The notes: a model not told the origin generated them from the letters alone. 64,000 bases of DNA from Geminisphaera colitermitum TAV2 (GCF_000171235.2 NZ_ABEA03000041.1:62001-126000), one strand, 5' to 3'. Counted from the first letter of the stretch, positions 11,443 through 20,687 are shown. Numbers and translations are program-made.

Positions 11443-11537
11443 CGTAAAACCTCGCAAAGCCGAAGCAAGGAGCGGCGGTCTTCATGAAAGCCGCCGGTTC
11501 GAAGTGGAGCGGGCGTCCCGCCCGCTCCGCGTTCCCC

Positions 11538-11672
11538 GTAGCGCAGGCATCCTGCCTGCAATCGAGTCGATTGCGCGAAGCGCCGCCGCCCAAATAGCCG
11601 AACCAACAGAAAACAGAAGAAGTCACCGCACTTCGCGCAACCTATGGATGGCAGGCAGGATGCCTGCGCTAC
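11538..11672. repeat. Palindromic repeat, family C (GTAGCGCAGGCATCC)
   Basis: Ends GTAGCGCAGGCATCCTGCC and its inverse, with an inner pair GCGCGAAGCGC / CTTCGCGCAA. A second copy with the same plan is at 54955-55080. The 282-bp gap after pfp contains this repeat and no gene. Confidence 0.85.
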
Positions 11673-11724
11673 TTCGGAATACCGGCGGCAGGATGCCGCC
11701 CCTCACTGCGGGCTCCCTGCGGGC

Positions 11725-12780
11725 TCACTCCCCCGCCACACTCAGCCGGATCGACTCCAAATTTTCGCTCACCAGTTCCCCCATCGACTCGCAATCCAGA
11801 TAAGCCCTCCGCTTGTAGTGCTCCGCCAATGACACGCGCAACTCGCGCACATTCTCCGGCGGCGCAAGACGGTCGCCCGACATCGCCGTCAGCAACATCG
11901 TCAGCCGGTCCTCGATGATCTCCGCCCGCTGCAACATCAAGACCTGCTCCTCGCGCTCGTATTGCCGCGCCGTCTCGATCCGCAGATGCTTCATGCAAAA
12001 CAACGCCAGCGCCCGGTTGTCCTTAAAAAACTGCGGACGATACAAGTTCATGCGCCCCTCGTAACTCTGCTGGTCAAAATCCATCGCCCGCAGCCGGATC
12101 TGCGCCCCCTCGAAATCCGGCGTGAACACCACCACGTAGTTGTAACTCCGCATGTCGCCCAGCAAGCGCACGAAACACCGCGTGTTAAACTTCACCAACT
12201 CCTTCGCCAGCCGGATGGGCTTGATCTCCGGACTCTCCATCCAGCGGCTGATAAACTCGTTGCCCGGAATACCCGCGATATGCTCCTCGATGAGCGTGTT
12301 GCCGCACGTCAGATAGTTCATCCGATTCGGCGACAACAAGTGCTCCAACTCCAGCCCGTAGATGCGCGACGCGTCGCCCGTCTTGACGTAGAAATGATCC
12401 GGGTTGTCGTTATACGCATTCACAATCCGGATACGAAACGGCGCCGAGTTGCCGAACGCGCAGTAGTCGATCCGGTCGATGTAAAGGTGCTGCATGACCG
12501 ACATGTCGCCATCGACGCGCAGGATGGCGTAAACCTGTTTCAAATCCTCCTGCAACGCCTGCATCTCCAGCGGCTCGTAAACCACGCCCTCCCACAACGT
12601 CTGCCGCCCCTTCGCGTCGCTCAACGGCACGCTGTCGCTGAACCGCCGCAACCGCTCGTAAGTCACCGGCAGCTCACGTTCGCGCCGCCACCGCCGCAAA
12701 TACGTCCGCAAAGGCTCGCTCACCGGAAAACTCGGTTTCTTCTGCTGCGTGCGCACCGGCCGTTGTTCTTCGATCTCCAT
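11725..12780 (-). CDS. Conserved-looking protein of unknown function
   Basis: 351 residues from MEIEEQRPVRTQQ. No signal peptide and no membrane segment. Mixed alpha/beta composition with many charged residues; segments such as VYAILRVDGDMSVMQHLYIDRIDYCAFGN and DHFYVKTGDASRIYGLELEHLLSPNRMNYL look like a folded cytoplasmic protein (shown here only as landmarks). I do not recognise the family. It is convergent with pfp and divergent from the pabA/trpG gene, about 150 bp apart. Codon use resembles the neighbours. Confidence 0.8.
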   Translation of the reverse strand: MEIEEQRPVRTQQKKPSFPVSEPLRTYLRRWRRERELPVTYERLRRFSDSVPLSDAKGRQTLWEGVVYEPLEMQALQEDLKQVYAILRVDGDMSVMQHLYIDRIDYCAFGNSAPFRIRIVNAYNDNPDHFYVKTGDASRIYGLELEHLLSPNRMNYLTCGNTLIEEHIAGIPGNEFISRWMESPEIKPIRLAKELVKFNTRCFVRLLGDMRSYNYVVVFTPDFEGAQIRLRAMDFDQQSYEGRMNLYRPQFFKDNRALALFCMKHLRIETARQYEREEQVLMLQRAEIIEDRLTMLLTAMSGDRLAPPENVRELRVSLAEHYKRRAYLDCESMGELVSENLESIRLSVAGE

Positions 12781-12931
12781 GACACCCCGCAGACTGCCCG
12801 CTCCAGCTCCCATCTGGCGATTGTAATGTGACGTTGACCCGGCCGCCCCGGCGTGCGATTAGTGCGCGTTCGCGGCGGACGCCGACTCATCAAACCGGCA
12901 GCCTGCCGCGTTCCATCCAACGCCACCACCC

Positions 12932-13495
12932 GTGCTGCTCGTCATCGACAACTACGACTCGTTCACCTATAACCTCGTCCAATACTTCGGCCAACTGGGC
13001 GTGGAACAACGTGTTTACCGCAACAACGAGATCACCCCCGCCGAAGCCCTCGCGCTCAACCCGGAGCGCGTCCTCATCTCGCCCGGCCCCTGCTCGCCCG
13101 CCGAGGCCGGTGTCTCGCTCGACATGATCGCCGCCTTCGCCGGCAAAAAACCCATCTTCGGCGTCTGCCTCGGCCATCAATCCATCGGACACTATTTCGG
13201 CGGCCGCGTCATCCGCGCCGACCGCCTCATGCACGGCAAGACCTCCCCGATCCTGCACCGCGACACCGACGTCTTCCGCGGTCTCCCGCAAGGCTTCGCC
13301 GCCACGCGCTACCACTCGTTGCTCGTCGAACGCGCCACCCTGCCCGACTGCCTCGCCATCACCGCCGAGACCGCCGAAGGCGAAATCATGGGCCTCGCCC
13401 ACAAGACGCTCCCCATCTGGGGCGTCCAATTTCATCCCGAGTCCATCGCCACCGAAGGCGGCATGAAGATCCTCGAAAACTTCCTTAGCCTTTAA
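12932..13495 (+). CDS. trpG/pabA: Anthranilate/aminodeoxychorismate synthase glutaminase subunit
   Basis: Glutamine amidotransferase that feeds ammonia to TrpE or PabB for tryptophan or folate. 187 residues with GTG start. The class-I triad is visible: Cys in [11 protein letters not shown], His and Glu in [13 protein letters not shown]. The opening [19 protein letters not shown] and [11 protein letters not shown] are typical. It is not next to trpE, which is at 34484-36006, so it may serve both pathways. nrdR follows 13 bp later on the same strand. Confidence 0.95.
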   Translation: MLLVIDNYDSFTYNLVQYFGQLGVEQRVYRNNEITPAEALALNPERVLISPGPCSPAEAGVSLDMIAAFAGKKPIFGVCLGHQSIGHYFGGRVIRADRLMHGKTSPILHRDTDVFRGLPQGFAATRYHSLLVERATLPDCLAITAETAEGEIMGLAHKTLPIWGVQFHPESIATEGGMKILENFLSL

Positions 13496-13508
13496 ACCCG
13501 TTACCATC

Positions 13509-13964
13509 ATGCGCTGTCCCAAATGCACCTCCATTGACGACAAAGTCATTGACTCCCGCATCAGCCGTGAAGGCACCACCATCCGTCGCCGCCGCGAATG
13601 CCTGGAATGCGGTCACCGCTTTACCACGACAGAGACCTTCGTTCGCGAAGGCATTGTCGTTCTCAAACGCGACGGACGCCGCGAAGACTTTGAACGCGAC
13701 AAACTCATCCGCGCCATCCGCGTCGCCTCCCACAAACGCCCCATCGACGCCGAGCAAATCTCCATGCTGGCCGAGGACGTGATTGATGTTCTGGAGACGC
13801 AATACGACAGCGAAATCCCCTCCAGCGCCATTGGCGACGCCGTCATGCAGCACCTCCGCAAGATCGACCAGGTCGCCTACGTGCGCTTCGCCAGCGTTTA
13901 CAAAGAATTTCGTGACGTCTCCGAGTTCATGCAGGAAATCAAGACACTGGACGGAAAAAGCTGA
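13509..13964 (+). CDS. nrdR: Ribonucleotide reductase repressor NrdR
   Basis: ATP/dATP-sensing zinc-finger repressor of ribonucleotide reductase genes. 151 residues. The N-terminal zinc ribbon has MRCPKC and ECLECGHRFTT (four Cys), preceded by VIDSRISREGTTIRRRREC; the ATP-cone follows with VVLKRDGRREDFERDKL. All expected parts are present. Downstream gene starts 6 bp after the stop. Confidence 0.97.
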   Translation: MRCPKCTSIDDKVIDSRISREGTTIRRRRECLECGHRFTTTETFVREGIVVLKRDGRREDFERDKLIRAIRVASHKRPIDAEQISMLAEDVIDVLETQYDSEIPSSAIGDAVMQHLRKIDQVAYVRFASVYKEFRDVSEFMQEIKTLDGKS

Positions 13965-13969
13965 TCCGA

Positions 13970-14491
13970 ATGTCCCCCCCCCCCCCCCCCCTTCCGCGCG
14001 ACCAACTGCGCCGCCTGTATTTCATTGATTCGCTTTTTGCGCCGCTGACCGGGCACGACCTTTATCTGGCGCGTCAAATCCATGAAGCCATTGCCTTCAG
14101 CCTGACGGAGCTTGAGACGCGAACCCGTGAGCATCCCGAATTTGCGGCGCGTTACGATGCGGAGTTCAACGCCGCCGCCGCGCGCCTCCTGCAACGTTTC
14201 TTCAATGACCAGCGACCCGGCCACGGATTTTTTCACTGGGATGCCCTTGGCACTACCACCTCGGCGACGCCGCTCTTTGCGCGTGCGGAACTGATGACAG
14301 GTCTCAAGCGACTCGCGCCCTACCGCGAATCCACGTTGCTCGTCACCAATTTGCGTCCGGCCTTCCTCCCCCCCCAAGCCCGCGCCACTCCGCGCCGCCA
14401 GCGCGACTACACCGAAGCCCTTCGTTACGTGCAGGACCTGGCCGCCCGCCGCATTCACCACGAAGCGAATCTGCAGTTGCTCTTCCTGTAG
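13970..14491 (+). CDS. Unknown protein with a C18 run straight after its start codon
   Basis: 173 residues, family not recognised. It starts ATG-T and then 18 C (13974-13991), giving MSPPPPPLPRDQLRRLYF, so a one-base change in the run would abolish the product. The rest looks like a helical, soluble protein (HDLYLARQIHEAIAFSLTEL; NAAAARLLQRFFNDQRPGHG). Starts 6 bp after nrdR and may be translated with it. No downstream in-frame start would rescue more than the C-terminal third. Confidence 0.7.
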   Translation: MSPPPPPLPRDQLRRLYFIDSLFAPLTGHDLYLARQIHEAIAFSLTELETRTREHPEFAARYDAEFNAAAARLLQRFFNDQRPGHGFFHWDALGTTTSATPLFARAELMTGLKRLAPYRESTLLVTNLRPAFLPPQARATPRRQRDYTEALRYVQDLAARRIHHEANLQLLFL

Positions 14492-14515
14492 AACACAAAG
14501 CCCTCAACAACCTGC

Positions 14516-14547
14516 AAAAAAGCCCTTTGGAAAGATTTCCAAAGGGC
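14516..14547 (-). terminator. Rho-independent terminator of tRNA-Met
   Basis: Hairpin GCCCTTTGGAAA / TTTCCAAAGGGC with a 2-base loop, followed on the minus strand by six T. It lies just after the 3' end of the tRNA. Confidence 0.9.
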
Positions 14548-14552
14548 CAAAG

Positions 14553-14629
<77 letters not shown>

Positions 14630-14741
14630 ACAAAGGAACAGTAAAGAGGCCGAGACCGTGTCGCCTGTTTTTATTCTGTCAATACACTTTAAATAATTTT
14701 CCCCGCTCTTTTTATCCCACCCCTTCACCAACAACAAAAAC

Positions 14742-15617
14742 GTGACCATCTCGACCTCTGCCATCCCCCCCCCCCCCCCCTCCGCCTTTCTCCCGCCCGA
14801 CTACGATCCCACACGCCCCATCGCCCTGCTCTCCGGCAAAGGCCTTTACCCCCAACTCGTCGCACGCTCCATCCGCGCCGCCGGGATTCCACTGCGACTC
14901 GTCGCGTTTGACGAAGAAACCCCGCAGGAATTGATCGCCACCTTCCCCGAAGCCGAACGTCGCACCATCCTCGTCGGCCAGCTTGGCAAAATGCTCAAGG
15001 CCATCCGCGAACTGCGCGCCGGCTACGCCCTCATGGCTGGACAAATCACCCCGCGCCGCCTCTTCAAAGGCCTCCACCCCGACCTCAAAGCCCTCGCCAT
15101 CCTCGCACGTCTCAAACGCCGAAACGCCGAAACGATCTTCGGCGCCATCGCCTCGGAAATCGAAGCCCTGGGCGTGCGTTTGCTCGATGCGCGCTGTTTT
15201 ATCGACGCGCACCTCGCCACACCCGGCGTCATGACCCGTGGCAAATTTCCCATCGAGCGCGAGAGCGTTGACCACGGTCTGCACATCGCCCGCGAATGCG
15301 CCCGGCTCGACATCGGCCAGGGTTGCGTAGTGCGCAAAGGCACCGTGCTCGCCGTTGAAGCCTACGAAGGCACCGATCCCATGCTGCGCCGCGTCGGCGA
15401 ATTCAAGACCGACGAAGCCGTCTTCGTCAAAGTCGTCAAAACCGCGCAAGACTACCGTTTCGACGTTCCCTGCTTCGGTCTGCAAACGCTCGAAAACATG
15501 CACGCCTCCGGCATCAAGGCCGCCGCCATCGAAGCCGGGCGCGTCATCATCCTGGACAAACCCGCCGTCCTCGCACGCGCCCACGAACTCGGCATCAGCC
15601 TGCTCGGCGTCGAATAA
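14742..15617 (+). CDS. lpxI: UDP-2,3-diacylglucosamine pyrophosphatase LpxI
   Basis: Cleaves UDP-2,3-diacylglucosamine to lipid X in lipid A synthesis; cytoplasmic. The body matches the LpxI (DUF1009) family: RPIALLSGKGLYPQLVARS, YALMAGQITPRRLF, GVMTRGKFP, CVVRKGTVLAVEAYEGTD and VPCFGLQTLENM. The N-terminus is an extension with GTG start that includes a C16 run (14765-14780), read in frame as prolines. I see no good start after the run, so its length would decide expression. No other lpx gene is adjacent. Confidence 0.9.
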   Translation: MTISTSAIPPPPPSAFLPPDYDPTRPIALLSGKGLYPQLVARSIRAAGIPLRLVAFDEETPQELIATFPEAERRTILVGQLGKMLKAIRELRAGYALMAGQITPRRLFKGLHPDLKALAILARLKRRNAETIFGAIASEIEALGVRLLDARCFIDAHLATPGVMTRGKFPIERESVDHGLHIARECARLDIGQGCVVRKGTVLAVEAYEGTDPMLRRVGEFKTDEAVFVKVVKTAQDYRFDVPCFGLQTLENMHASGIKAAAIEAGRVIILDKPAVLARAHELGISLLGVE

Positions 15618-15673
15618 ATTACGAACGACGAACCGAAGTTACGCAGAGGGACGAGTCGCAACGCACCCCGTTT

Positions 15674-15703
15674 GAAGTGGCGCGGGCGTCTCGCCCGCCT
15701 CTG
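15674..15703. repeat. Half copy of palindromic repeat family E
   Basis: AAGTGGCGCGGGCGTCTCGC sequence matching the end of the full copy at 46187-46283. Only one arm is present. Confidence 0.7.
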
Positions 15704-15714
15704 ACGGCTCCCCT

Positions 15715-15731
15715 CCCCCCCCCCCCCCCCC
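15715..15731. repeat. C17 run between lpxI and the xer gene
   Basis: Seventeen C, four bases beyond the stop codon of the convergent xer gene. Not coding as annotated. Confidence 0.9.
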
Positions 15732-15735
15732 GACT

Positions 15736-16725
15736 TCACGCCCGCGGGTGCGCCTTGTCGTAGATATCGCGCAACCGGGCGATGCTCACGTGGGTGTAAA
15801 TCTGTGTCGTATTCAAACTGGCATGACCCAGCAACTCCTGCACCAGACGCAGGTCCGCCCCCGCGTTGAGCAGATGCGTGGCGTAACTGTGGCGCAACTT
15901 GTGCGGCGAAAGGTCGGTCGGCAGGCCGGCCAGCGCGAGATAGCGTTTCAGCATTAGCTGCACCTGCCGCACGGGCATGCGCTCGTGCTCCGGCGTCACC
16001 AGCACGGGAGCGGCGGGCGATGTGTCGCGGGCGTATTCGTTTTTCCACTTCACAAGAACGGCCAGGGCGACTTTGCCGAGCGGACACAGGCGCTCTTTTC
16101 TGCCCTTGCCGAGAACGCGGGCCACGCCGCTCGTAAAGTCGATCTGCCCGTAGTCGAGCGCGGTCAATTCGCTGACGCGCAGGCCCCCGCCGTAAAGCAG
16201 TTCCATCGCCAGCCGGTCGCGCCAGGCGGTGAAGGGCGTGATGTCCGCCACATTGTCCAGCAAACGCTGCGGCCCGGACAACAGGAGTTTCATTTGCTGC
16301 TCGGTGAGAAATTTCGGCAGGCGTTTTTCGAGTTTGGGCAGCGCCAGCCCGACCAGCGGATTGCGCGACACACGGCCATGACGGAGCCAGTATTTGTAAA
16401 ACGAACGCAGCCCGGAAACATGATTGTGCAGCGTGCGCCGGTCGAAGCGCCGCTGGCCCTCGATGACAAAATCACGGAGATCGCGCGGCGTGAGCTTGTC
16501 GGGTGCGAGAGATGCAGCGGATTCGTTTGCCGCGTCGCGCAGTCCCGAGGAAACCAGCCAGCGGTAAAAATCTTCGAACGCCTGTCGGTAGTTGCGAACC
16601 GTATACACCGAATAACGGCGTTCGCGGGCCAGATAATCGAGAAACGGCGTCAGCCACTCGGCGACGATGGCGGGCGGCACGGCTGGCTGTTGGGCGTTCT
16701 CGGTCACGGCGTTTTTCTTAACCAC
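15736..16725 (-). CDS. xerC: Tyrosine recombinase XerC/XerD-like
   Basis: Site-specific recombinase, probably for chromosome dimer resolution. 329 residues with the SAM-like N-domain (FLDYLARERRYSVYTVRNYRQ) and the catalytic domain: Arg in YGGGLRVSELTALD, HKLRHSYATHLL with HxxR, LLGHASLNTTQIYTHV with the later His and nucleophile Tyr. XerC and XerD cannot be separated by eye. The GTG start and first codons (VVKKN) come from the end of a palindromic repeat (16717-16956), so the true start may lie elsewhere. Confidence 0.92.
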   Translation of the reverse strand: MVKKNAVTENAQQPAVPPAIVAEWLTPFLDYLARERRYSVYTVRNYRQAFEDFYRWLVSSGLRDAANESAASLAPDKLTPRDLRDFVIEGQRRFDRRTLHNHVSGLRSFYKYWLRHGRVSRNPLVGLALPKLEKRLPKFLTEQQMKLLLSGPQRLLDNVADITPFTAWRDRLAMELLYGGGLRVSELTALDYGQIDFTSGVARVLGKGRKERLCPLGKVALAVLVKWKNEYARDTSPAAPVLVTPEHERMPVRQVQLMLKRYLALAGLPTDLSPHKLRHSYATHLLNAGADLRLVQELLGHASLNTTQIYTHVSIARLRDIYDKAHPRA

Positions 16726-16956
16726 TAATGGACACTAATGAACACTAATTTCGGAGGGCGGATTTGTAGTGGGGAAAGCATTACTTTCCGATGTAGGGGC
16801 GTCGCTTGCGACGCCCGCGATTGGTAAGTGTGCCGCGTCCGGCAGACGCGGGCGTCGCAAGCGACGCCCCTACCATGCATGATTTTGTCACTTATTTTTG
16901 AATACAATTTCAAGGCCTGCTTATTAGTGCCCATGAGTGTGTATTAGTGGTTAAGC
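16717..16956. repeat. Nested palindromic repeats between xerC and mazG
   Basis: Outer inverted ends TTAACCACTAATG and its inverse enclose variants of ACACTAATG and an inner element of family D (GTAGGGGCGTCGCTTGCG at 16793, inverse ending at 16873). The outer arms provide the first codons of xerC and the stop codon of mazG. Family D recurs at 55153-55234 and as a half at 57980-58003. Confidence 0.8.
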
Positions 16957-17631
16957 AGGTTTGGTTTCAGTGCGAACCTTCGCCTCGATGGCGGCCTTTA
17001 CGCGGTCCGTTTCCCGGCGCAGCGCGCCTTCGGGATCGAGTCCGGCGTCGCGGGCGGCGGCGGCGAGTTGGAAGAGGTGACGCCCCAGGCGCTCGTCGTC
17101 GAGATGCGTGGCGATGGACTTGATCTGCGGCGCGTCCGCGGCGTCGCCGACCGGAATGTTTTTTTTGCCGATCTGCTTCCAAATGGCCTCGGCATACATG
17201 AGGGCGGGGAGACGGGGTGGTTGTTCTTTGAATACACCGGATTGCGCGGGGCCGTTTTTCTTTTCCTGCGCCTTGATCTCGTCCCACTTCGTAATGACAT
17301 CGGCGGCGGTGCCGAGTTTGTCATGGTTTCCGAATACATGCGGGTGACGGCGGATGAGTTTGTCATTCACTTCACGGGCGACGTCGTCGAGGTCGAACGC
17401 GCCCGTTTCGGAGGCGATTTGCGCGTGGAAGATCACCTGGATGAGCACGTCACCCAGTTCCTCGCGCATGTGCGGCAGGTCGTTGCGGTCGATGGTGTCG
17501 ATGAGTTCGCTGACTTCGTCGATGAGGCAGCGCACGAGGGTCGCGTGGGTTTGTTCGATGTCCCACGGGCATCCGCCGGGGGCGCGGAGACGGGCGATGG
17601 TTTGGCGAAGATCGTCGATGGCTTGGCTCAT
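16951..17631 (-). CDS. mazG: Nucleoside triphosphate pyrophosphohydrolase MazG
   Basis: Hydrolyses NTPs to NMP and PPi, cleaning aberrant nucleotides and lowering ppGpp effects. 226 residues from MSQAIDDLRQ. Motifs: CPWDIEQTHATLV, the metal-binding EVSELIDTID and EELGDVLIQVIFHA, then RHPHVFG and a second MazG-like repeat with IGKKNIPVGD. The start is the first ATG with family similarity. Its stop codon is contributed by the repeat downstream. Confidence 0.95.
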   Translation of the reverse strand: MSQAIDDLRQTIARLRAPGGCPWDIEQTHATLVRCLIDEVSELIDTIDRNDLPHMREELGDVLIQVIFHAQIASETGAFDLDDVAREVNDKLIRRHPHVFGNHDKLGTAADVITKWDEIKAQEKKNGPAQSGVFKEQPPRLPALMYAEAIWKQIGKKNIPVGDAADAPQIKSIATHLDDERLGRHLFQLAAAARDAGLDPEGALRRETDRVKAAIEAKVRTETKPA

Positions 17632-17689
17632 GGTGTGGTGCGAAAACGCCGAGTGAACCAAATCGACCGTCGAGGGCAACCGCACATCG

Positions 17690-17787
17690 GAGGGCGGGTC
17701 TCCTGACCCGCCGACGATGCGAAGCATCGCGATTCCGGATGGGCGCGGCTGTGCCGCGTCTGGCGGGTCGGGAGACCCGCCCTCCGA
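17690..17787. repeat. Intact copy of palindromic repeat family A
   Basis: Perfect outer arms GGAGGGCGGGTCTCCTGACC and GGTCGGGAGACCCGCCCTCC around two GC hairpins. This is the uninterrupted form of the element that the IS and the MITE have entered near the window start. Confidence 0.9.
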
Positions 17788-17796
17788 TGTTTTTAC

Positions 17797-19395
17797 TTAC
17801 AGCAAGTCGGCGGCGAGTTCGGCGAGACGGGAACGTTCGCCCTTGGTCAGCTTCACGTGCGCGGCGAGGGCTTGGCCCTTCATCCGGTTGTGACAGTAAA
17901 CGAGCCCGTTGCTGCGCGCATCCACATAAGGATTGTCGATCTGCGCAGGGTCGCCGATCAGCACGATTTTCGAGCCTTCGGAAATGCGCGTGATGACGGT
18001 TTTGACCTCGTGCGGCGTGAGCTGCTGCGCTTCGTCGAGAATGAAGAAGCGGCGGGCGATGGAACGCCCGCGGATGAAACACAACGCCTCGACCTCCACC
18101 AGTCCGCTCTTGATGAGCCGCTCATACGGTTTCATCGGAGCGAGGTTCCCATTGGCCCCTCCCCCCCCCCCCTGGCCGGAGTGATTTCCGTTCGAAGAGA
18201 CAAACGGCGCGGACGCAGCCTCAAGAGCGGCGTCGTGGTGTCTTTTCTGTTTTTTCTTCGACGTCTTCATCGCCGCGAACTGCGGGTCCTTGGGCGGCTT
18301 GGAGGGCATCAGCACTTCCAGCGCATCGAAGTAGGGTTGGAGCCAAGGCTTCATCTTTTCTTCCATGGTGCCGGGCAGGAAACCGATGTCCTTGCCGAGC
18401 GCCATCACGGGGCGGGAGATGGAGACGCCGTCGTAGCGCGAGTGGTCGTCGTGCGTCTGGTGCAGGGCGCAGCCGATGGAGAGGAGCGTCTTGCCGGTGC
18501 CGGCCTTGCCGTAGCAGGTGATGAGCGAGATGGAGTCGTCGAGCAGCGCATCCACGAGGAACTGCTGTTCGAGGTTGCGCGGGCGGATCGGGATGCCGCC
18601 GGGGGCTTTGACGAATTCGGGGATTTTGAGGCGGCGCACGATGCCTTCGCCGTAGTGGCGGGCGGGCATGGTCTTGCCCTCGTCGGAGCGCAGCAGCACG
18701 TATTCGTTGAGATGGAGCGCGCCGGACGGTTGCACATCCGCGCCTGTAGTGGCGGCGCCATGACCGATGTCAAAAAAGCCCTCCGAGCAAAAACGCTGGA
18801 GTTCGTAGATCGTCACCGGCACCACGCGGTAGGAGGCCTCGTCATCCGTGGCGGCGAGGGGAACCTTGTCGTTGAGGTAATCCTGCGCCTCTAGGCCGAC
18901 GGCGCGGGCCTTGAGGGCGACGTTGACATCCTTGGTGACGAGAATCGTGGGCGGCGGGTAGGCGTCCTTGACGAAGACGGCGGCGGCGATGATCCGGTTG
19001 TCCTTCTTGCCCATGTCGGGGAGCACGGCGCGGAGGGCGCGCATGCCGGGGCTGTCCTTAAGCGAGGGGTCGGCGAGGTAGGGGTTGATGATGACGGAGA
19101 GGGTGCCGCCGTTTTCGAGCCGCACGCCTTCGTGCATGGAGCGCGAATCGGGGAGCAGTTCGGAGAGTATCCGATGCACGCGGCGGGCGTTGCGGCCTCG
19201 CTCGGTGGACTGCTCCGTCTTGATGGCATCGAGCTCTTCCAAGACCTCCACCGGGATTGCGAGGTTGTTATCCTCGAATTTGAAGATGGATTGCGGGTCG
19301 TGGAGCAGGACGTTGGTGTCGAGCACGAAGGTCTTGACCTTCGCAGAGAACTTGAGCCGTGGTTTGTGAACGCTGGTCCCGCTCAGATGTTCCAT
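17797..19395 (-). CDS. PIN-PhoH ATPase (PhoH2-like)
   Basis: Predicted RNase/helicase-type ATPase. From MEHLSGTSVH, about 532 residues: PIN nuclease domain with FVLDTNVLLHD near residue 23-33, ending in the ILVTKDVNVALKA strand; a linker domain; then a PhoH ATPase with Walker A GKAGTGKT at about 296-303, ISRPVMALGKDIGFLPG, FFILDEAQQLTPHEVK and VLIGDPAQIDNPY. A basic insertion (KKKQKRHH) and a G12 run (18161-18172), in frame as GGGG, lie between Walker A and B, where family members vary. Stands alone; divergent from the VOC gene. Confidence 0.92.
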   Translation of the reverse strand: MEHLSGTSVHKPRLKFSAKVKTFVLDTNVLLHDPQSIFKFEDNNLAIPVEVLEELDAIKTEQSTERGRNARRVHRILSELLPDSRSMHEGVRLENGGTLSVIINPYLADPSLKDSPGMRALRAVLPDMGKKDNRIIAAAVFVKDAYPPPTILVTKDVNVALKARAVGLEAQDYLNDKVPLAATDDEASYRVVPVTIYELQRFCSEGFFDIGHGAATTGADVQPSGALHLNEYVLLRSDEGKTMPARHYGEGIVRRLKIPEFVKAPGGIPIRPRNLEQQFLVDALLDDSISLITCYGKAGTGKTLLSIGCALHQTHDDHSRYDGVSISRPVMALGKDIGFLPGTMEEKMKPWLQPYFDALEVLMPSKPPKDPQFAAMKTSKKKQKRHHDAALEAASAPFVSSNGNHSGQGGGGGANGNLAPMKPYERLIKSGLVEVEALCFIRGRSIARRFFILDEAQQLTPHEVKTVITRISEGSKIVLIGDPAQIDNPYVDARSNGLVYCHNRMKGQALAAHVKLTKGERSRLAELAADLL

Positions 19396-19591
19396 ATGTG
19401 GATAACGTGTGAATAACCGTGCGTATGTTGCCCCTCTTGTCGATGGCGGAGTGATGTTTTCCGATATTTTTTTGTAAGGTTCTGCCACTGTTCCCACAAT
19501 CAATCCTCTCGCGCCGCGCCGTCGCCGCCGGCATGGTCTTTTGTTCACTTTTCCGTATTTCCATATTTTGGCTTCTCTTCACACACATCAC

Positions 19592-20014
19592 ATGAGCACC
19601 CACACTGCCTCCGTCCCCGCCATTAAATTCGCCGCCGAGCATGTCGCCTGGCAGGCCTCCGACCCGGTCGCCGTCGCCGCCTGGTATGTCAAGCACCTCG
19701 GCTTCGAGGTGGTGCGCCAGGGGCCCGCGCCGGTTCACATGCACTTTATCGCGGACGCCACGCGCCGTCTCGTCATCGAGATCTACAACAATCCCAAGGC
19801 CAGCATCCCCGACTACCGCACCTACGATCCGCTGCATCTGCACGTCGCCTTCGCGGTCGAAAACCCCGCCGCAGCCCGCGATTACCTGCTGGCCAATGGG
19901 GCCACGCTCGCCGCCGACTTGGAAAATCTCCCCAATGGCGACCAGATCATCATGCTGCGCGATCCGTGGGGCTTCGCCGTGCAGGTGCTCAAGCGCGCCA
20001 AGCCAATGCTCTAA
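19592..20014 (+). CDS. VOC-superfamily (glyoxalase-like) protein
   Basis: 140 residues, vicinal-oxygen-chelate fold: two beta-alpha-beta-beta-beta units with AEHVAWQASDPVAVAAWYV, LRDPWGFAVQVLKR and metal-ligand positions at His in HVAW, Glu in VIEIYN, His in LHLHVAFAV. Substrate unknown. The upstream extension is rejected as it lies in the promoter region shared with the PhoH-like gene. Confidence 0.85.
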   Translation: MSTHTASVPAIKFAAEHVAWQASDPVAVAAWYVKHLGFEVVRQGPAPVHMHFIADATRRLVIEIYNNPKASIPDYRTYDPLHLHVAFAVENPAAARDYLLANGATLAADLENLPNGDQIIMLRDPWGFAVQVLKRAKPML

Positions 20015-20095
20015 GCAGCACGGCGGCATCCGCATTTCCCGTTGCAGCCGTTTCCGAACATTGCCTTTTGAGGCCGCTCGCGCAGCGTCGCCGCC

Positions 20096-20587
20096 ATGCA
20101 GCCGCACGAGCTTTTTAAGGACATCCTCAAAAAAACCAGCGCCAAACAAATCGCCTCCGATCTGGGCGTGTCATTGTCGCTGGTTTACAAGTGGAGCGAA
20201 ACCCCGGGGGGCGACACCGGCAGCGGCAGCAATGCCAGCAGTGGTGGCAGCGGCTCCCACAATCCCCTCGCGCGCGTCGGCCAGCTCATCGCCTCCACGG
20301 GCGACATCCGCCTCGCCCAATGGGTCTGCCAGCAGGCCGGCGGCTTTTTTATCCACAACCCGGAGGCGCATCCCAACACCCGCCCGCTGGCCCCTGCCAC
20401 CAGCAAAATCGTGGAGGAATTTGCCGAAATGCTGTCCCTCATCGCCGCCGCCTCCGCCGACCAGAAAGTGACCCCCGAAGAGGCCGCCTCGATCCGCGCC
20501 CGTTGGGAACAGCTCAAAAGCGTCACCGAAGGCTACATCCGCGCCGCCGAAACCGGTACGTTTCACCCGCCGGAATCCACGCACTGA
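20096..20587 (+). CDS. Small protein with N-terminal helix-turn-helix, unknown
   Basis: 163 residues. A helix-turn-helix is seen near residues 13-34 (TSAKQIASDLGVSLSLVYKW), then a Gly/Ser linker, a helical middle (LIASTGDIRLAQWVCQQAGG) and a helical tail. Looks like a DNA-binding regulator; target unknown. Lies 81 bp after the VOC gene and before gltX, all on the plus strand. Confidence 0.75.
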   Translation: MQPHELFKDILKKTSAKQIASDLGVSLSLVYKWSETPGGDTGSGSNASSGGSGSHNPLARVGQLIASTGDIRLAQWVCQQAGGFFIHNPEAHPNTRPLAPATSKIVEEFAEMLSLIAAASADQKVTPEEAASIRARWEQLKSVTEGYIRAAETGTFHPPESTH

Positions 20588-20627
20588 TGGACTGACGCAC
20601 CGGACCCGACCTTTGGCGGAACCCGAC

Positions 20628-20672
20628 TTTTAGACCTTCGACTTTGAGACTTTCGACCCTTTAGACTTCCGG
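20628..20672. repeat. Short tandem heptamer-like repeat
   Basis: Degenerate units such as TTAGACC, TTCGACT, TTGAGAC, TTTCGAC upstream of gltX. Related in style to heptad repeats at 40618 and 61080. Confidence 0.5.
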
Positions 20673-20687
20673 CTTTTATCCAAATCC

